Source: Lysinibacillus sp. (lineage in GTDB: Bacteria > Bacillota > Bacilli > Bacillales_A > Planococcaceae). From it: DNA of 5,926 nucleotides. Below are positions 1 to 5,857 of this stretch, piece after piece. A program made the translations under genes and the position numbers. The notes under the pieces are model-generated. The model made no database searches. It saw only the letters and a list, made by a program, of their open reading frames with translations, and was not told the origin of the DNA. The stretch spans positions 1 through 5,926 of the forward strand of contig JAAYHP010000441.1 of assembly GCA_012735355.1 (NCBI GenBank). Reading direction: 5' to 3'. Numbering within the stretch: the stretch's first letter is position 1; each line of letters opens with the position of its first letter.

Positions 1-34
1 ATAAAAAATTGCAACTTAATAAATCGGAATATCC

Positions 35-50
35 CATTTTATGTAAAATG
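35..50. promoter_or_regulatory. 16-bp palindrome, upstream member of a pair (possible operator)
   Basis: Seen: CATTTTA, a 2-base centre (TG), then TAAAATG, a perfect 7-2-7 inverted repeat centred at 42.5. It has the same geometry as the palindrome at 65-80, and the two centres are 30 bp apart. It lies about 91 bp upstream of the predicted transcription start. A 2-nt loop is too tight for an RNA hairpin, so a dimeric DNA-binding protein is the better reading. It does not fit the CodY, CcpA, Fur or CRP/FNR consensus as I know them. That it is an operator is inference; AT-rich DNA makes such repeats easier to get by chance. Confidence 0.35.
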
Positions 51-64
51 ACAGAAAGAAATAC

Positions 65-80
65 TTAGTTTTCAAACTAA
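65..80. promoter_or_regulatory. 16-bp palindrome, promoter-proximal member of a pair (possible operator)
   Basis: Seen: TTAGTTT, a 2-base centre (TC), then AAACTAA, a perfect 7-2-7 inverted repeat centred at 72.5. It ends 19 bp before the -35 hexamer at 100-105. If transcription starts near 134, its centre is at about -61.5, the usual place for an activator that contacts RNA polymerase from upstream. The arm sequence differs from the palindrome at 35-50, so one protein binding both is not assured. Function is inference. Confidence 0.38.
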
Positions 81-99
81 TTATTTAAAAAAATCGAAT

Positions 100-127
100 T
101 TGACAGAGATTGGTAAAGTGTTATAAA
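100..127 (+). promoter_or_regulatory. SigA-type promoter with extended -10, driving the tad operon
   Basis: Seen: TTGACA at 100-105 is a perfect -35. After 16 bp comes TATAAA at 122-127 (5 of 6 to TATAAT), preceded by TG at 119-120, giving the extended -10 form TGn. Transcription should start near 133-135, leaving an untranslated leader of roughly 70 nt before the cpaB ATG at 203. It is the best promoter match I found in the window and faces a run of same-strand genes, so it is probably the main promoter of the operon. No typical terminator hairpin is visible in the leader. Confidence 0.75.
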
Positions 128-186
128 AACAAGGTTAGATAATTAGAAATATTTTTATAAAAGCGAAAAATTGTAGTCCGAAAATT

Positions 187-193
187 GGGAGAG
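187..193 (+). promoter_or_regulatory. Ribosome binding site of cpaB, deciding the ATG at 203
   Basis: GGGAGAG lies 9 nt before ATG at 203. An in-frame TTG at 185 would extend the protein by six residues, but it has no purine-rich site ahead of it, and the Shine-Dalgarno would then lie inside the coding sequence. The ATG is therefore preferred. Confidence 0.75.
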
Positions 194-202
194 AAAAAGA
201 GA

Positions 203-964
203 ATGCTTGAATCAAAAAGAAAAGCCATTATTTTTATAACAATATCATTTCTATTAGCAATTGTAGCAGGGGTATTTACATTAAAACAAGTAAGTGCCTT
301 AAATGAGGAGTTAGGAGGGATGACTGAAATTTATGTTGCGGCTACAGATATACCCTCTAGAACGCAAATAAAGCCTGAACATCTTACTACAATGAAAATA
401 CCTAAAGGATTCCTTGTAGAGAATTCACATATTGAAACGAGCAATAGTGAAGAATTAATCAATAAAGTGCTTGTTGTTCCAGTATCAGAAGGAAGTATTA
501 TTACAAAAGAAATTGTTAAACCTTTCTCTGAAGCAATTAACAAGAATAATAGGCTTGTTGCTATACCGAAGTCAGACAGAATATTTTTTGATCGTGAAGA
601 TTTACATGCCTTAGATCGCATTGATATTGTTGTTTCCCACAATTTTGATGGGCAACCAAAGACAGAGATTTTCATGAAGGACGTATTAGTATTTAGCACT
701 TTGAAAAAAGAGAATGAATTTAGAGGGGTTATGGTAGAAATTCCCGTAGAAGATGCGCCTAAAATTATCCATATGGAAAACTACTCTGATAGCATGCGTA
801 TCTTAAAAGCAAGCGTTGGAAAAGATTCCGTGATAATTAACGAAAATCAAGAAAATGAAATAGTGGAAGAAGTGAAAGAGGAAGTAGATCAAGTAAATAC
901 AGAAGAACAAACGAATGGGGTTGAACCAATAGATACTGGTGGGCAAGAGGCGGAACAGCAATAG
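203..964 (+). CDS. cpaB: CpaB/RcpC-like Flp pilus assembly protein (SAF domain, membrane-anchored)
   Basis: A 253-residue protein with one N-terminal hydrophobic helix (about residues 8-27) after a basic start (KRK), predicting a signal anchor with the rest outside the membrane. A SAF-like domain (about 42-105, starting EIYVAATDIPSRTQIKPEHL) is followed by an RcpC/CpaB region (about 115-205, with DRIDIVV and a closing IPVEDAPKIIHMENYS stretch). This order is typical of CpaB, which in Gram-negatives works with the CpaC secretin. No secretin gene follows here, as expected for a single-membrane cell, so its partner is unknown. Residues 213-253 form a very acidic Glu/Gln/Asn-rich tail with no fold I recognise. 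Start: ATG at 203 is chosen over TTG at 185 for its Shine-Dalgarno. It is the first gene after the promoter and 55 nt before tadZ. The family call is firm; the exact role in a Firmicute is inferred. Confidence 0.85.
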   Translation: MLESKRKAIIFITISFLLAIVAGVFTLKQVSALNEELGGMTEIYVAATDIPSRTQIKPEHLTTMKIPKGFLVENSHIETSNSEELINKVLVVPVSEGSIITKEIVKPFSEAINKNNRLVAIPKSDRIFFDREDLHALDRIDIVVSHNFDGQPKTEIFMKDVLVFSTLKKENEFRGVMVEIPVEDAPKIIHMENYSDSMRILKASVGKDSVIINENQENEIVEEVKEEVDQVNTEEQTNGVEPIDTGGQEAEQQ

Positions 965-1009
965 AGTTTTTGGATTTATAGCTATAACGAATTGATTGTG
1001 GAAGTAGTT

Positions 1010-1016
1010 GGAGGAG
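1010..1016 (+). promoter_or_regulatory. Ribosome binding site of tadZ, deciding the ATG at 1020
   Basis: GGAGGAG, a strong Shine-Dalgarno, ends 3 nt before ATG at 1020 (5 nt measured from GGAGG). The in-frame TTG at 1008 overlaps this site and would add only MEEP, so the ATG is the likely start. Confidence 0.72.
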
Positions 1017-1019
1017 CCT

Positions 1020-2177
1020 ATGAATGAGATAAAGGTTTTGCTAGTTAGCGATCACGAACAAACGCTAAATTTTTTAAAGGGTGTATTTAGTGATTTTGAT
1101 AATGTTGAATCACTTACACAGAAAGATTTAAGAACTGAACTCGATAGAATTTCACCCGACTTAATATTTCTCGTGGAATCAGAAAAATATTCTTCTGTCG
1201 ATTTAATTGATTATATTCATTCTGTAAATCCAGACACCCCTATTGTTTTTATTGCTTTGACAAGAGACTTTGATGAATTACGTAACATTACAAGAGCTGG
1301 GGTAAAAGATTTTTTTGTAACACCTGATGAGAATACGGTCATTTTTGGGAAACGGGATGTAATTATTCAATCTGTCATAGAAGAAAAGAAACAGAGAGAA
1401 CAAGTAGCTATTACAACAGAGTCATTTAAGAGGGGTAGAGGGAAAATTTTATCGTTTTACAGTGGTAAAGGTGGAAGTGGAAAAACACTTCTCTCTACAG
1501 CTTTTGCTCAAACATTAAAACTGGATTCGACCGCCCAAGTTATTTTAGTCGATTTGAATTTTCAGTTTGGCGGTGTAGAAACTTATTTATCGATTGAGTC
1601 GAATCGTTCCATAGCTGATCTTCTTCCAGTCATTCAAGAACTTAATGAAATCCATATACGTAATGTTGCCGAAAAAGAAATGAATTCCAAGCTAGATGTA
1701 CTATTAAGTCCGAGAGATGCAGCTGTAGTTGAAGTTTTACCATCTGAATTTGTTTCAAAACTTTTAAGGACTTGTCGAAGAAGCTATGACTTTGTGATAG
1801 TCGATTTACCAACAGTATTTGATGAGATTACATTTTCTGCATTAGAAGAGTCGGACAAAATATTTTATGTATTAAATTTAGATACCCCTTCAATTTCTAT
1901 GTTGAAGCAAGTAGAGACACTCTTTCAAAGACTCGGAATTGAAACGAAAGAACGTATGGAATTGCTTCTAAATGAGGTTGGAAGGGAAAATGAAATTGCT
2001 CCTAAAGACATTAAAAATATTTTATCTTATCCAATTGCTTATAAAATTCCAAGGGATATAAAAGGTGTTCAAAATCACATTAATAAAAGTGAACCATTTC
2101 GGAAATCACCTACTGATAAAAAACTAATTCCTTTTACAAAAAGCGTAAAAAAATGGGTAGGTCAAATTTTGGAATAG
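1020..2177 (+). CDS. tadZ: TadZ/CpaE-like pilus localisation ATPase (degenerate receiver + MinD-like domain)
   Basis: A 385-residue cytoplasmic protein of two parts. Residues 1-118 look like a response-regulator receiver fold (KVLLVSDHE, PDLIFLVES, IVFIALT, AGVKDFFVTP), but the phosphorylation chemistry is gone: the phospho-Asp position reads Val52, one acidic-pocket residue is Ser10, and the conserved Lys before Pro is Thr101. Residues 140-385 are a MinD/ParA-type ATPase: deviant Walker A GKGGSGKT at 149-156 with signature Lys150 and Lys155, switch region LVDLNFQFGG at 176-185 with Asp178, and Walker B FVIVDLP ending at 264 with Asp262. In the TadZ/CpaE family such proteins sit at the cell pole or at the assembly site and recruit the pilus machine; the atypical receiver mediates contacts rather than phosphorelay. 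Both ATPase Lys residues are intact, so nucleotide binding is likely. It lies 55 nt after cpaB and 77 nt before cpaF. The family call is strong; localisation in this organism is inferred. Confidence 0.88.
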   Translation: MNEIKVLLVSDHEQTLNFLKGVFSDFDNVESLTQKDLRTELDRISPDLIFLVESEKYSSVDLIDYIHSVNPDTPIVFIALTRDFDELRNITRAGVKDFFVTPDENTVIFGKRDVIIQSVIEEKKQREQVAITTESFKRGRGKILSFYSGKGGSGKTLLSTAFAQTLKLDSTAQVILVDLNFQFGGVETYLSIESNRSIADLLPVIQELNEIHIRNVAEKEMNSKLDVLLSPRDAAVVEVLPSEFVSKLLRTCRRSYDFVIVDLPTVFDEITFSALEESDKIFYVLNLDTPSISMLKQVETLFQRLGIETKERMELLLNEVGRENEIAPKDIKNILSYPIAYKIPRDIKGVQNHINKSEPFRKSPTDKKLIPFTKSVKKWVGQILE

Positions 2178-2214
2178 TATAATGATTCGTTACTTTTGGA
2201 TCAAACATTAATTA

Positions 2215-2231
2215 TTTTTCAATTTGAAAAA
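2215..2231. repeat. 17-bp AT-rich dyad in the tadZ-cpaF gap
   Basis: TTTTTCAA, one T, then TTGAAAAA form a perfect inverted repeat centred at 2223, ending 9 nt before the cpaF Shine-Dalgarno at 2241. As RNA it could fold as a weak six-pair A-U stem with a 5-nt loop, which is unlikely to terminate transcription since no U-tract follows. It could be an operator, a weak translation-modulating stem, or chance in an AT-rich gap. No convincing promoter was found in the same 77-nt gap. Confidence 0.3.
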
Positions 2232-2254
2232 GAGAAATTTAAGGATATGATAAC

Positions 2255-3586
2255 ATGGCATTGTTTGAAAAGAAGCTGGATAGAAAGCTGAGCCTATATC
2301 AAGATAGCTTTAAAGATCCGGTTGAAAATGAACGATTGGAAGAGTTGATTGATCACTATAAAACTAGAATTTTAAAAGAAGCAAATTTAGAGCATCTAAC
2401 GAGTTTGCCACAAGGTGAGATGAAATTAAGGATCGAACAGCTCCTCAGTCATTTCATGAGTGAAGAGAAAATTATTCTTCCTAGACATGAAAAAGAAGAA
2501 CTTCTTACAAGAATTATAGATGAATCGATTGGATATGGACCATTAGAACCGCTGTTAGATGATCAGACAATCACTGAAATTTTAATCAATGGTCATAAAG
2601 AAATTTACGTTGAAAAATTAGGGAAACTGCAACGAGTTTCTGCTCAGTTTAAAGATGAAAATCATCTACGTCATGTAGTGGATAGAATTGTATCTCCTAT
2701 TGGAAGAAGAATCGATGAGAGTTCCCCGATGGTGGATGCGAGATTACCTGATGGAAGCCGAGTAAATGCTGTAATCCCACCAATTAGTTTAAATGGAACT
2801 TTAGTATCCATAAGGAAGTTTAGGAAAGACCCTTTTACAATGAAGGATCTTCTCAATTTAGGAACACTCAATGAGGAACTTTCTCATTTTTTAGATGCCT
2901 GTGTGAAGTCGAAATTAAATATTCTTATATCTGGAGGAACAGGTAGCGGAAAGACAACATTACTCAACGTGTTAGGTAACTCTATCCCGGCTGGGGAACG
3001 AATAATTACAATTGAAGATTCTGCAGAGCTTAGAATAAATAAACCGAATGTAGTTGGAATGGAAGCAAGACCTGAAAACGTGGAAGGAAAAGGGGAAATC
3101 ACGATTCGACATCTTGTGAGGAATGCTCTTCGTATGAGACCTGACCGAATTATTGTCGGCGAGGTACGGGGTGCAGAAGCTTTTGATATGCTACAGGCCA
3201 TGAATACTGGACATGAAGGATCCATTACAACAGTCCATGCTAATACACCTTTTGATGCCATTCGACGTGTTGAAGGGATGGTCATCATGGCTGGAATGGA
3301 ACTACCTTCAAGTGTTATACGCGAGTATATTGTTGGAGCTTTAGACATTATCGTTCAAAGTTCTCGATTAACAGATGGTACGAGGAAACTTACATCTGTT
3401 TGTGAAGTTTATAGAAGTGAAACTGGAGAAATTGAAATTAAAGAAATTTTTACTTTTAATAGGACAGGGTTGACGAAAGACGGGCAAGTGGAAGGTAGTT
3501 TCAAAGCAACAGGTTATATACCAAAGTGTATCGAAAGAATGAGAGTATTTGGTATCAATCTACCTTTGGAAATGTTTACAGCCTAA
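2255..3586 (+). CDS. cpaF: CpaF/TadA-type secretion ATPase powering Flp pilus assembly
   Basis: A 443-residue protein of normal family length. The N-terminal helical region (about 1-90) leads into the GspE/PilT-class core starting at GYGPLEPLL (93-101), with the family stretch MVDARLPDGSRVN (159-171) and SIRKF (185-189). Every nucleotide motif is intact: Walker A GGTGSGKT at 227-234 (Lys233), Asp box ITIEDSAEL at 251-259 (Glu254, Asp255), Walker B RPDRIIVGEVRG at 295-306 (Glu303), and His box GHEGSITTVHAN at 319-330 (His328). Members form hexamers at the cytoplasmic face and drive pilin polymerisation through the membrane platform; in some Tad systems they also drive retraction. No separate PilT-like ATPase is visible here. 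The start is ATG at 2255 with AAGGAT 8 nt upstream. It is followed after 13 nt by tadB, whose Shine-Dalgarno begins within the cpaF stop codon. Assignment is firm; extension versus retraction cannot be read from sequence. Confidence 0.95.
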   Translation: MALFEKKLDRKLSLYQDSFKDPVENERLEELIDHYKTRILKEANLEHLTSLPQGEMKLRIEQLLSHFMSEEKIILPRHEKEELLTRIIDESIGYGPLEPLLDDQTITEILINGHKEIYVEKLGKLQRVSAQFKDENHLRHVVDRIVSPIGRRIDESSPMVDARLPDGSRVNAVIPPISLNGTLVSIRKFRKDPFTMKDLLNLGTLNEELSHFLDACVKSKLNILISGGTGSGKTTLLNVLGNSIPAGERIITIEDSAELRINKPNVVGMEARPENVEGKGEITIRHLVRNALRMRPDRIIVGEVRGAEAFDMLQAMNTGHEGSITTVHANTPFDAIRRVEGMVIMAGMELPSSVIREYIVGALDIIVQSSRLTDGTRKLTSVCEVYRSETGEIEIKEIFTFNRTGLTKDGQVEGSFKATGYIPKCIERMRVFGINLPLEMFTA

Positions 3587-3594
3587 GGGGTGAT
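3585..3594 (+). promoter_or_regulatory. Ribosome binding site of tadB, deciding the ATG at 3600
   Basis: AAGGGGTGAT overlaps the last two bases of the cpaF TAA stop and ends 5 nt before ATG at 3600; its GGTGAT half pairs well with the 16S 3' end. The in-frame TTG at 3597 would add a single residue and sits too close to the site. The overlap suggests translational coupling with cpaF. Confidence 0.7.
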
Positions 3595-3599
3595 TATTG

Positions 3600-4526
3600 A
3601 TGAATATAGCTGTTATAACAGGTGCAGCAGTCATGTTCTTTATTTGGGGAGTTTACAACTACCTTGGATATCGAAATGAAAAAAGGCTGCTTAAAAGAAA
3701 ATATGAACAGCTATTTAAAAATGAAAATAGTGATAATAGTATTCTTGCAAGGGTTGGAAAAAAGTTTGATGAATCAACATATGCAACTTGGTTAAAGCAA
3801 AAACTAATTCATGCTGTTATTCACTTTACCCCGTCAGAATTTATTGCATTATTACTTTTTTGCGTTTTTGCTCTTTCGGCAATTCTGTATGTTTACTTCA
3901 GTTTTCCGTTATTCGTTAGTGTTGTTTTATCAGTATTGCTTAGTTTAGGTGGATGTTTCATCATTTTTCTTATTCGAAAAAACAAATATTATGAGTTGTT
4001 AAACGATCAATTATCAGAAGTATGTAGACTTCTCGGAAATGCAACGAAATCTGGAATGACAATTATTCAAGGATTAGAGATGGTTGCGGCTGAATCAAAT
4101 TCACCAACGAAAGAAGAATTTAGAGAGCTTACACAGAATATCAGATTAGGAGTAGATTTTGAAAGAGCTTTAAGAGAATTAGAAAAACGAGTTCCGACTC
4201 GCGAATATAAATTATTCATATCTTCTCTTTTAATTCAAAAAAGAGCAGGCGGTAACTTAACAAAAGTGTTGCATGAAATGGCTGAAACTTTAGAAGAAAG
4301 AAAGATATTACGACAAACAGTAAAAACAGCTACCGCAGAACAGCGTGCCGTTTCATATATATTGCCAGTTATGCCTATTTTTCTAATTTTAATTATGAAT
4401 AGTATGATGGATGGTTTTATCGATTTAATTCTTACGATTCCCGGTATTATACTAATGACTGTTTTTACAATTGGAATGATTTTTGCCCTCTTACTTGTGA
4501 GAGCAGTAACAAATATAAAGGTGTAG
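3600..4526 (+). CDS. tadB: TadB, inner-membrane platform protein of the Flp pilus (T2SF family)
   Basis: A 308-residue membrane protein of usual TadB length. Predicted membrane segments: one at the N terminus (about 3-19), a pair around 81-100 and 101-125, and a C-terminal pair around 252-268 and 279-300. Between them lies the cytoplasmic T2SF (GspF-like) domain, about 130-250, with LLGNATKSGMTIIQGLEMVA, the GVDFERALRELEKRVPT stretch and RAGGNLTKVLHEMAETLEERK, all typical of TadB. The family forms, with TadC, the platform on which the CpaF ATPase acts to push pilin subunits into the growing fibre. It sits directly before tadC with only 3 nt between stop and start, the normal tadB-tadC pairing, so balanced co-translation is likely. 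ATG at 3600 is preferred over TTG at 3597. T2SF proteins diverge fast, but order and the TadB-type motif set make the assignment solid. Confidence 0.9.
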   Translation: MNIAVITGAAVMFFIWGVYNYLGYRNEKRLLKRKYEQLFKNENSDNSILARVGKKFDESTYATWLKQKLIHAVIHFTPSEFIALLLFCVFALSAILYVYFSFPLFVSVVLSVLLSLGGCFIIFLIRKNKYYELLNDQLSEVCRLLGNATKSGMTIIQGLEMVAAESNSPTKEEFRELTQNIRLGVDFERALRELEKRVPTREYKLFISSLLIQKRAGGNLTKVLHEMAETLEERKILRQTVKTATAEQRAVSYILPVMPIFLILIMNSMMDGFIDLILTIPGIILMTVFTIGMIFALLLVRAVTNIKV

Positions 4527-4529
4527 ATT

Positions 4530-5459
4530 ATGGATTCTTTACTATTAATAACTGTCATATTCTTTTGGTTGTCAACTGCAATTGGATTGGGAAATTTATA
4601 TAGATATGCGGGTCAAAAAGAAGTTGTCAAAAATCATCTTACTGAAATTACCGCACCCACTTATTTTAGAAAAAAGACAAAAAAAAGCTTTTTATATCGT
4701 TTCATTACTTCTCTATTTAAATTTGCAGATGACTTTTCTAAAATTGGAGAGCGCATAAATTTTTATAGTGAATCGGAAGAAATAAATACATTATTAACGA
4801 AGTCGAATCATCCATTTGACTTAACGGTATCACGTTTTCAAGGACTTAAAATTGTTTGTGTATTTATTGGCTTCTTCATTGGTACGTTTTTACTTATAAT
4901 AGGCTTTCCGTTTTCCAATATTCTTTTCGTTATACTTCCTTTTATTGGCTTCTTCATGCCAATATTACTTCTGAAATACCAAGTAAAAAAGCGTCAAGAT
5001 CAATTACGAAGAGAACTTCCAGATTTTTTGGACATTGTTAGCATTAGTCTTCAAGCGGGGTCAAACTTAGACCAAGCTATTAAAGAAGTAATTATATACT
5101 TTGATGGCCCACTTCACGAAGAGTTTTCGAAATATTTGCAAGAAATAGAATTTGGTGTACCACGGGAAAAAGCGTATAACGGACTCTTAAAACGGAATGA
5201 TGACGAAGATTTTCAGATGTTTATAAAATCGCTCATCCAAGCGACAAAGCTCGGGGTACCGATGGCAGATACATTTAAAGTACAAGCAGAAAATATTCGA
5301 AAAATCAGTTTGGAGCAAGTAAAGGAGAAAGCTGCAAAAGCATCTCCGAAAGTAACGCTTATTACGTCATTGATGATCGCGCCTTTAGTTATGTTATTAA
5401 TCATCGGACTCGTTATTTTGAACATGATATTTGGAGAAAGTAGCATATTCAGGTTATAA
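4530..5459 (+). CDS. tadC: TadC, second inner-membrane platform protein of the Flp pilus (T2SF family)
   Basis: A 309-residue T2SF-family membrane protein. Predicted membrane segments lie at about 3-22, 106-126, 129-148 and 279-302. The sequence RRELPDFLDIVSISLQAGSN (160-179), then LDQAI, is a hallmark of TadC and opens the cytoplasmic domain (about 160-275), which continues with EFGVPREKAY, FIKSLIQATKLGVPMADTF and LEQVKEKAAKASPK. It is expected to pair with TadB as the hetero-oligomeric platform above the ATPase. The start is ATG at 4530; its Shine-Dalgarno AAAGGTG (4517-4523) lies inside the end of tadB and there are just 3 nt between the genes, indicating coupling. Two membrane segments share the residues FIGFF encoded by an identical 17-bp repeat (4863-4879 and 4941-4957). 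Confidence is high from motif and context. Confidence 0.9.
   Translation: MDSLLLITVIFFWLSTAIGLGNLYRYAGQKEVVKNHLTEITAPTYFRKKTKKSFLYRFITSLFKFADDFSKIGERINFYSESEEINTLLTKSNHPFDLTVSRFQGLKIVCVFIGFFIGTFLLIIGFPFSNILFVILPFIGFFMPILLLKYQVKKRQDQLRRELPDFLDIVSISLQAGSNLDQAIKEVIIYFDGPLHEEFSKYLQEIEFGVPREKAYNGLLKRNDDEDFQMFIKSLIQATKLGVPMADTFKVQAENIRKISLEQVKEKAAKASPKVTLITSLMIAPLVMLLIIGLVILNMIFGESSIFRL
4863..4957 (+). repeat. Pair of identical 17-bp direct repeats inside tadC
   Basis: TTTATTGGCTTCTTCAT occurs at 4863-4879 and again at 4941-4957, 78 bp apart and in the same reading frame, each encoding Phe-Ile-Gly-Phe-Phe at the middle or end of a membrane segment (residues 112-116 and 138-142). It uses the same codons both times. 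Recombination between the copies would delete 26 codons in frame. It may reflect a small duplication or simple convergence of hydrophobic coding sequence. Confidence 0.6.
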
Positions 5460-5471
5460 CAATTCAATTTA

Positions 5472-5482
5472 AAGGTGGTGAT
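5472..5482 (+). promoter_or_regulatory. Orphan near-perfect Shine-Dalgarno in the tadC-pilin gap
   Basis: AAGGTGGTGAT matches the 16S-complementary AAGGAGGTGAT at 10 of 11 positions, the strongest such match in the window, yet no credible gene follows. The overlapping ATG at 5481 opens only an eight-codon frame (MDQDIDNI, stop at 5505-5507), with almost no spacing from the site. It lies 93 nt ahead of the pilin ATG, which has its own site. Possible readings: an mRNA-stabilising ribosome-binding element like the STAB-SD described upstream of Bacillus thuringiensis cry3A, a tiny leader peptide, or the remnant of a lost gene start. All three are inference. Confidence 0.45.
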
Positions 5483-5575
5483 GGATCAGGATATAGATAA
5501 CATTTGAAAATTGTAAGTTGGTTGTTAGTAGGAATTAAGTTTTGAACAATATGAATTTAAAAGGGAGTTGAAAAA

Positions 5576-5821
5576 ATGAAAAACATTTATGAAAAATTAA
5601 ATGATAGTTTTTTATCTTTATATGTGAATGTAAAGCACAACGTTTCTAATGAAGATGGAGTATCTACAGTTGAATGGGTAGCTCTTGCAGCTTTAATGCT
5701 AACATTATTGCTAGGTTTAGCGGCTGCTTTGAAAGAAGGCGATTTGTTAAAAAATCTTGCTCAAACTGTAGTTGGTAAAATCGCTGAGTTAATAAATGAT
5801 GTAAAAGGATCTACGAGCTAA
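5576..5821 (+). CDS. flp: Flp-type (type IVb) prepilin, probable major pilin
   Basis: An 81-residue prepilin. Residues 1-28 form a hydrophilic leader ending in NEDG; predicted cleavage after Gly28 gives a 53-residue mature pilin beginning VSTVEW, with Glu33 at +5 as required for assembly. The hydrophobic helix (about 34-51, WVALAALMLTLLLGLAAAL) follows, then a short amphipathic, Ala/Leu-rich C-terminal part ending in KGSTS. The size and Gly-x4-Glu layout fit Flp pilins, which make the fibre of Tad pili. Two points differ from the common Flp pattern: position +6 is Trp (usual Tyr) and the leader is on the long side. A prepilin peptidase (TadV/CpaA or ComC type) is needed but is not encoded here. 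The Shine-Dalgarno AAGGGAG (5561-5567) is 8 nt from the ATG. It sits 116 nt after tadC, so separate or boosted expression is plausible. It could instead be a minor pilin; only one pilin is visible in the window. Confidence 0.87.
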   Translation: MKNIYEKLNDSFLSLYVNVKHNVSNEDGVSTVEWVALAALMLTLLLGLAAALKEGDLLKNLAQTVVGKIAELINDVKGSTS

Positions 5822-5857
5822 TTAAAACAAGTTTAATAACGAAATTTTACTTTTCGT

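Noticed and set aside
35..50. CodY box at the first palindrome.
   Set aside because: The central spacing is 4 rather than 3 between ATTTT and AAAAT and the C and G flanking the centre are missing.
1..68. Open frames running off the left edge (stops at 49-51 and 66-68) that could be the tail of an upstream gene.
   Set aside because: Only 16-21 codons, two competing frames and no recognisable residues; the AT-rich palindromes in the same stretch look more like regulatory DNA.
185..202. TTG start at 185 giving a 259-residue CpaB.
   Set aside because: No Shine-Dalgarno precedes it, while GGGAGAG sits 9 nt before the ATG at 203.
976..987. Perfect 12-bp palindrome TTATAGCTATAA between cpaB and tadZ.
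   Set aside because: No spacer, short, AT-rich; several such palindromes are expected by chance in 6 kb of this composition.
2884..3348. Long minus-strand frame opposite cpaF (154 codons), and similar minus-strand frames elsewhere.
   Set aside because: They lie opposite conserved coding sequence with intact motifs, have no ribosome binding site or recognisable protein features, and are antisense shadows.
5504..5545. TTG-started 13-codon hydrophobic frame in the tadC-pilin gap.
   Set aside because: It starts about 21 nt after the strong Shine-Dalgarno, too far for initiation, and ends after 13 codons.
5518..5555. Possible separate promoter for the pilin gene (TTGGTT or TTGTTA with TATGAA).
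   Set aside because: Spacers of 22-26 bp and poor hexamers; no acceptable SigA pair was found in the gap.
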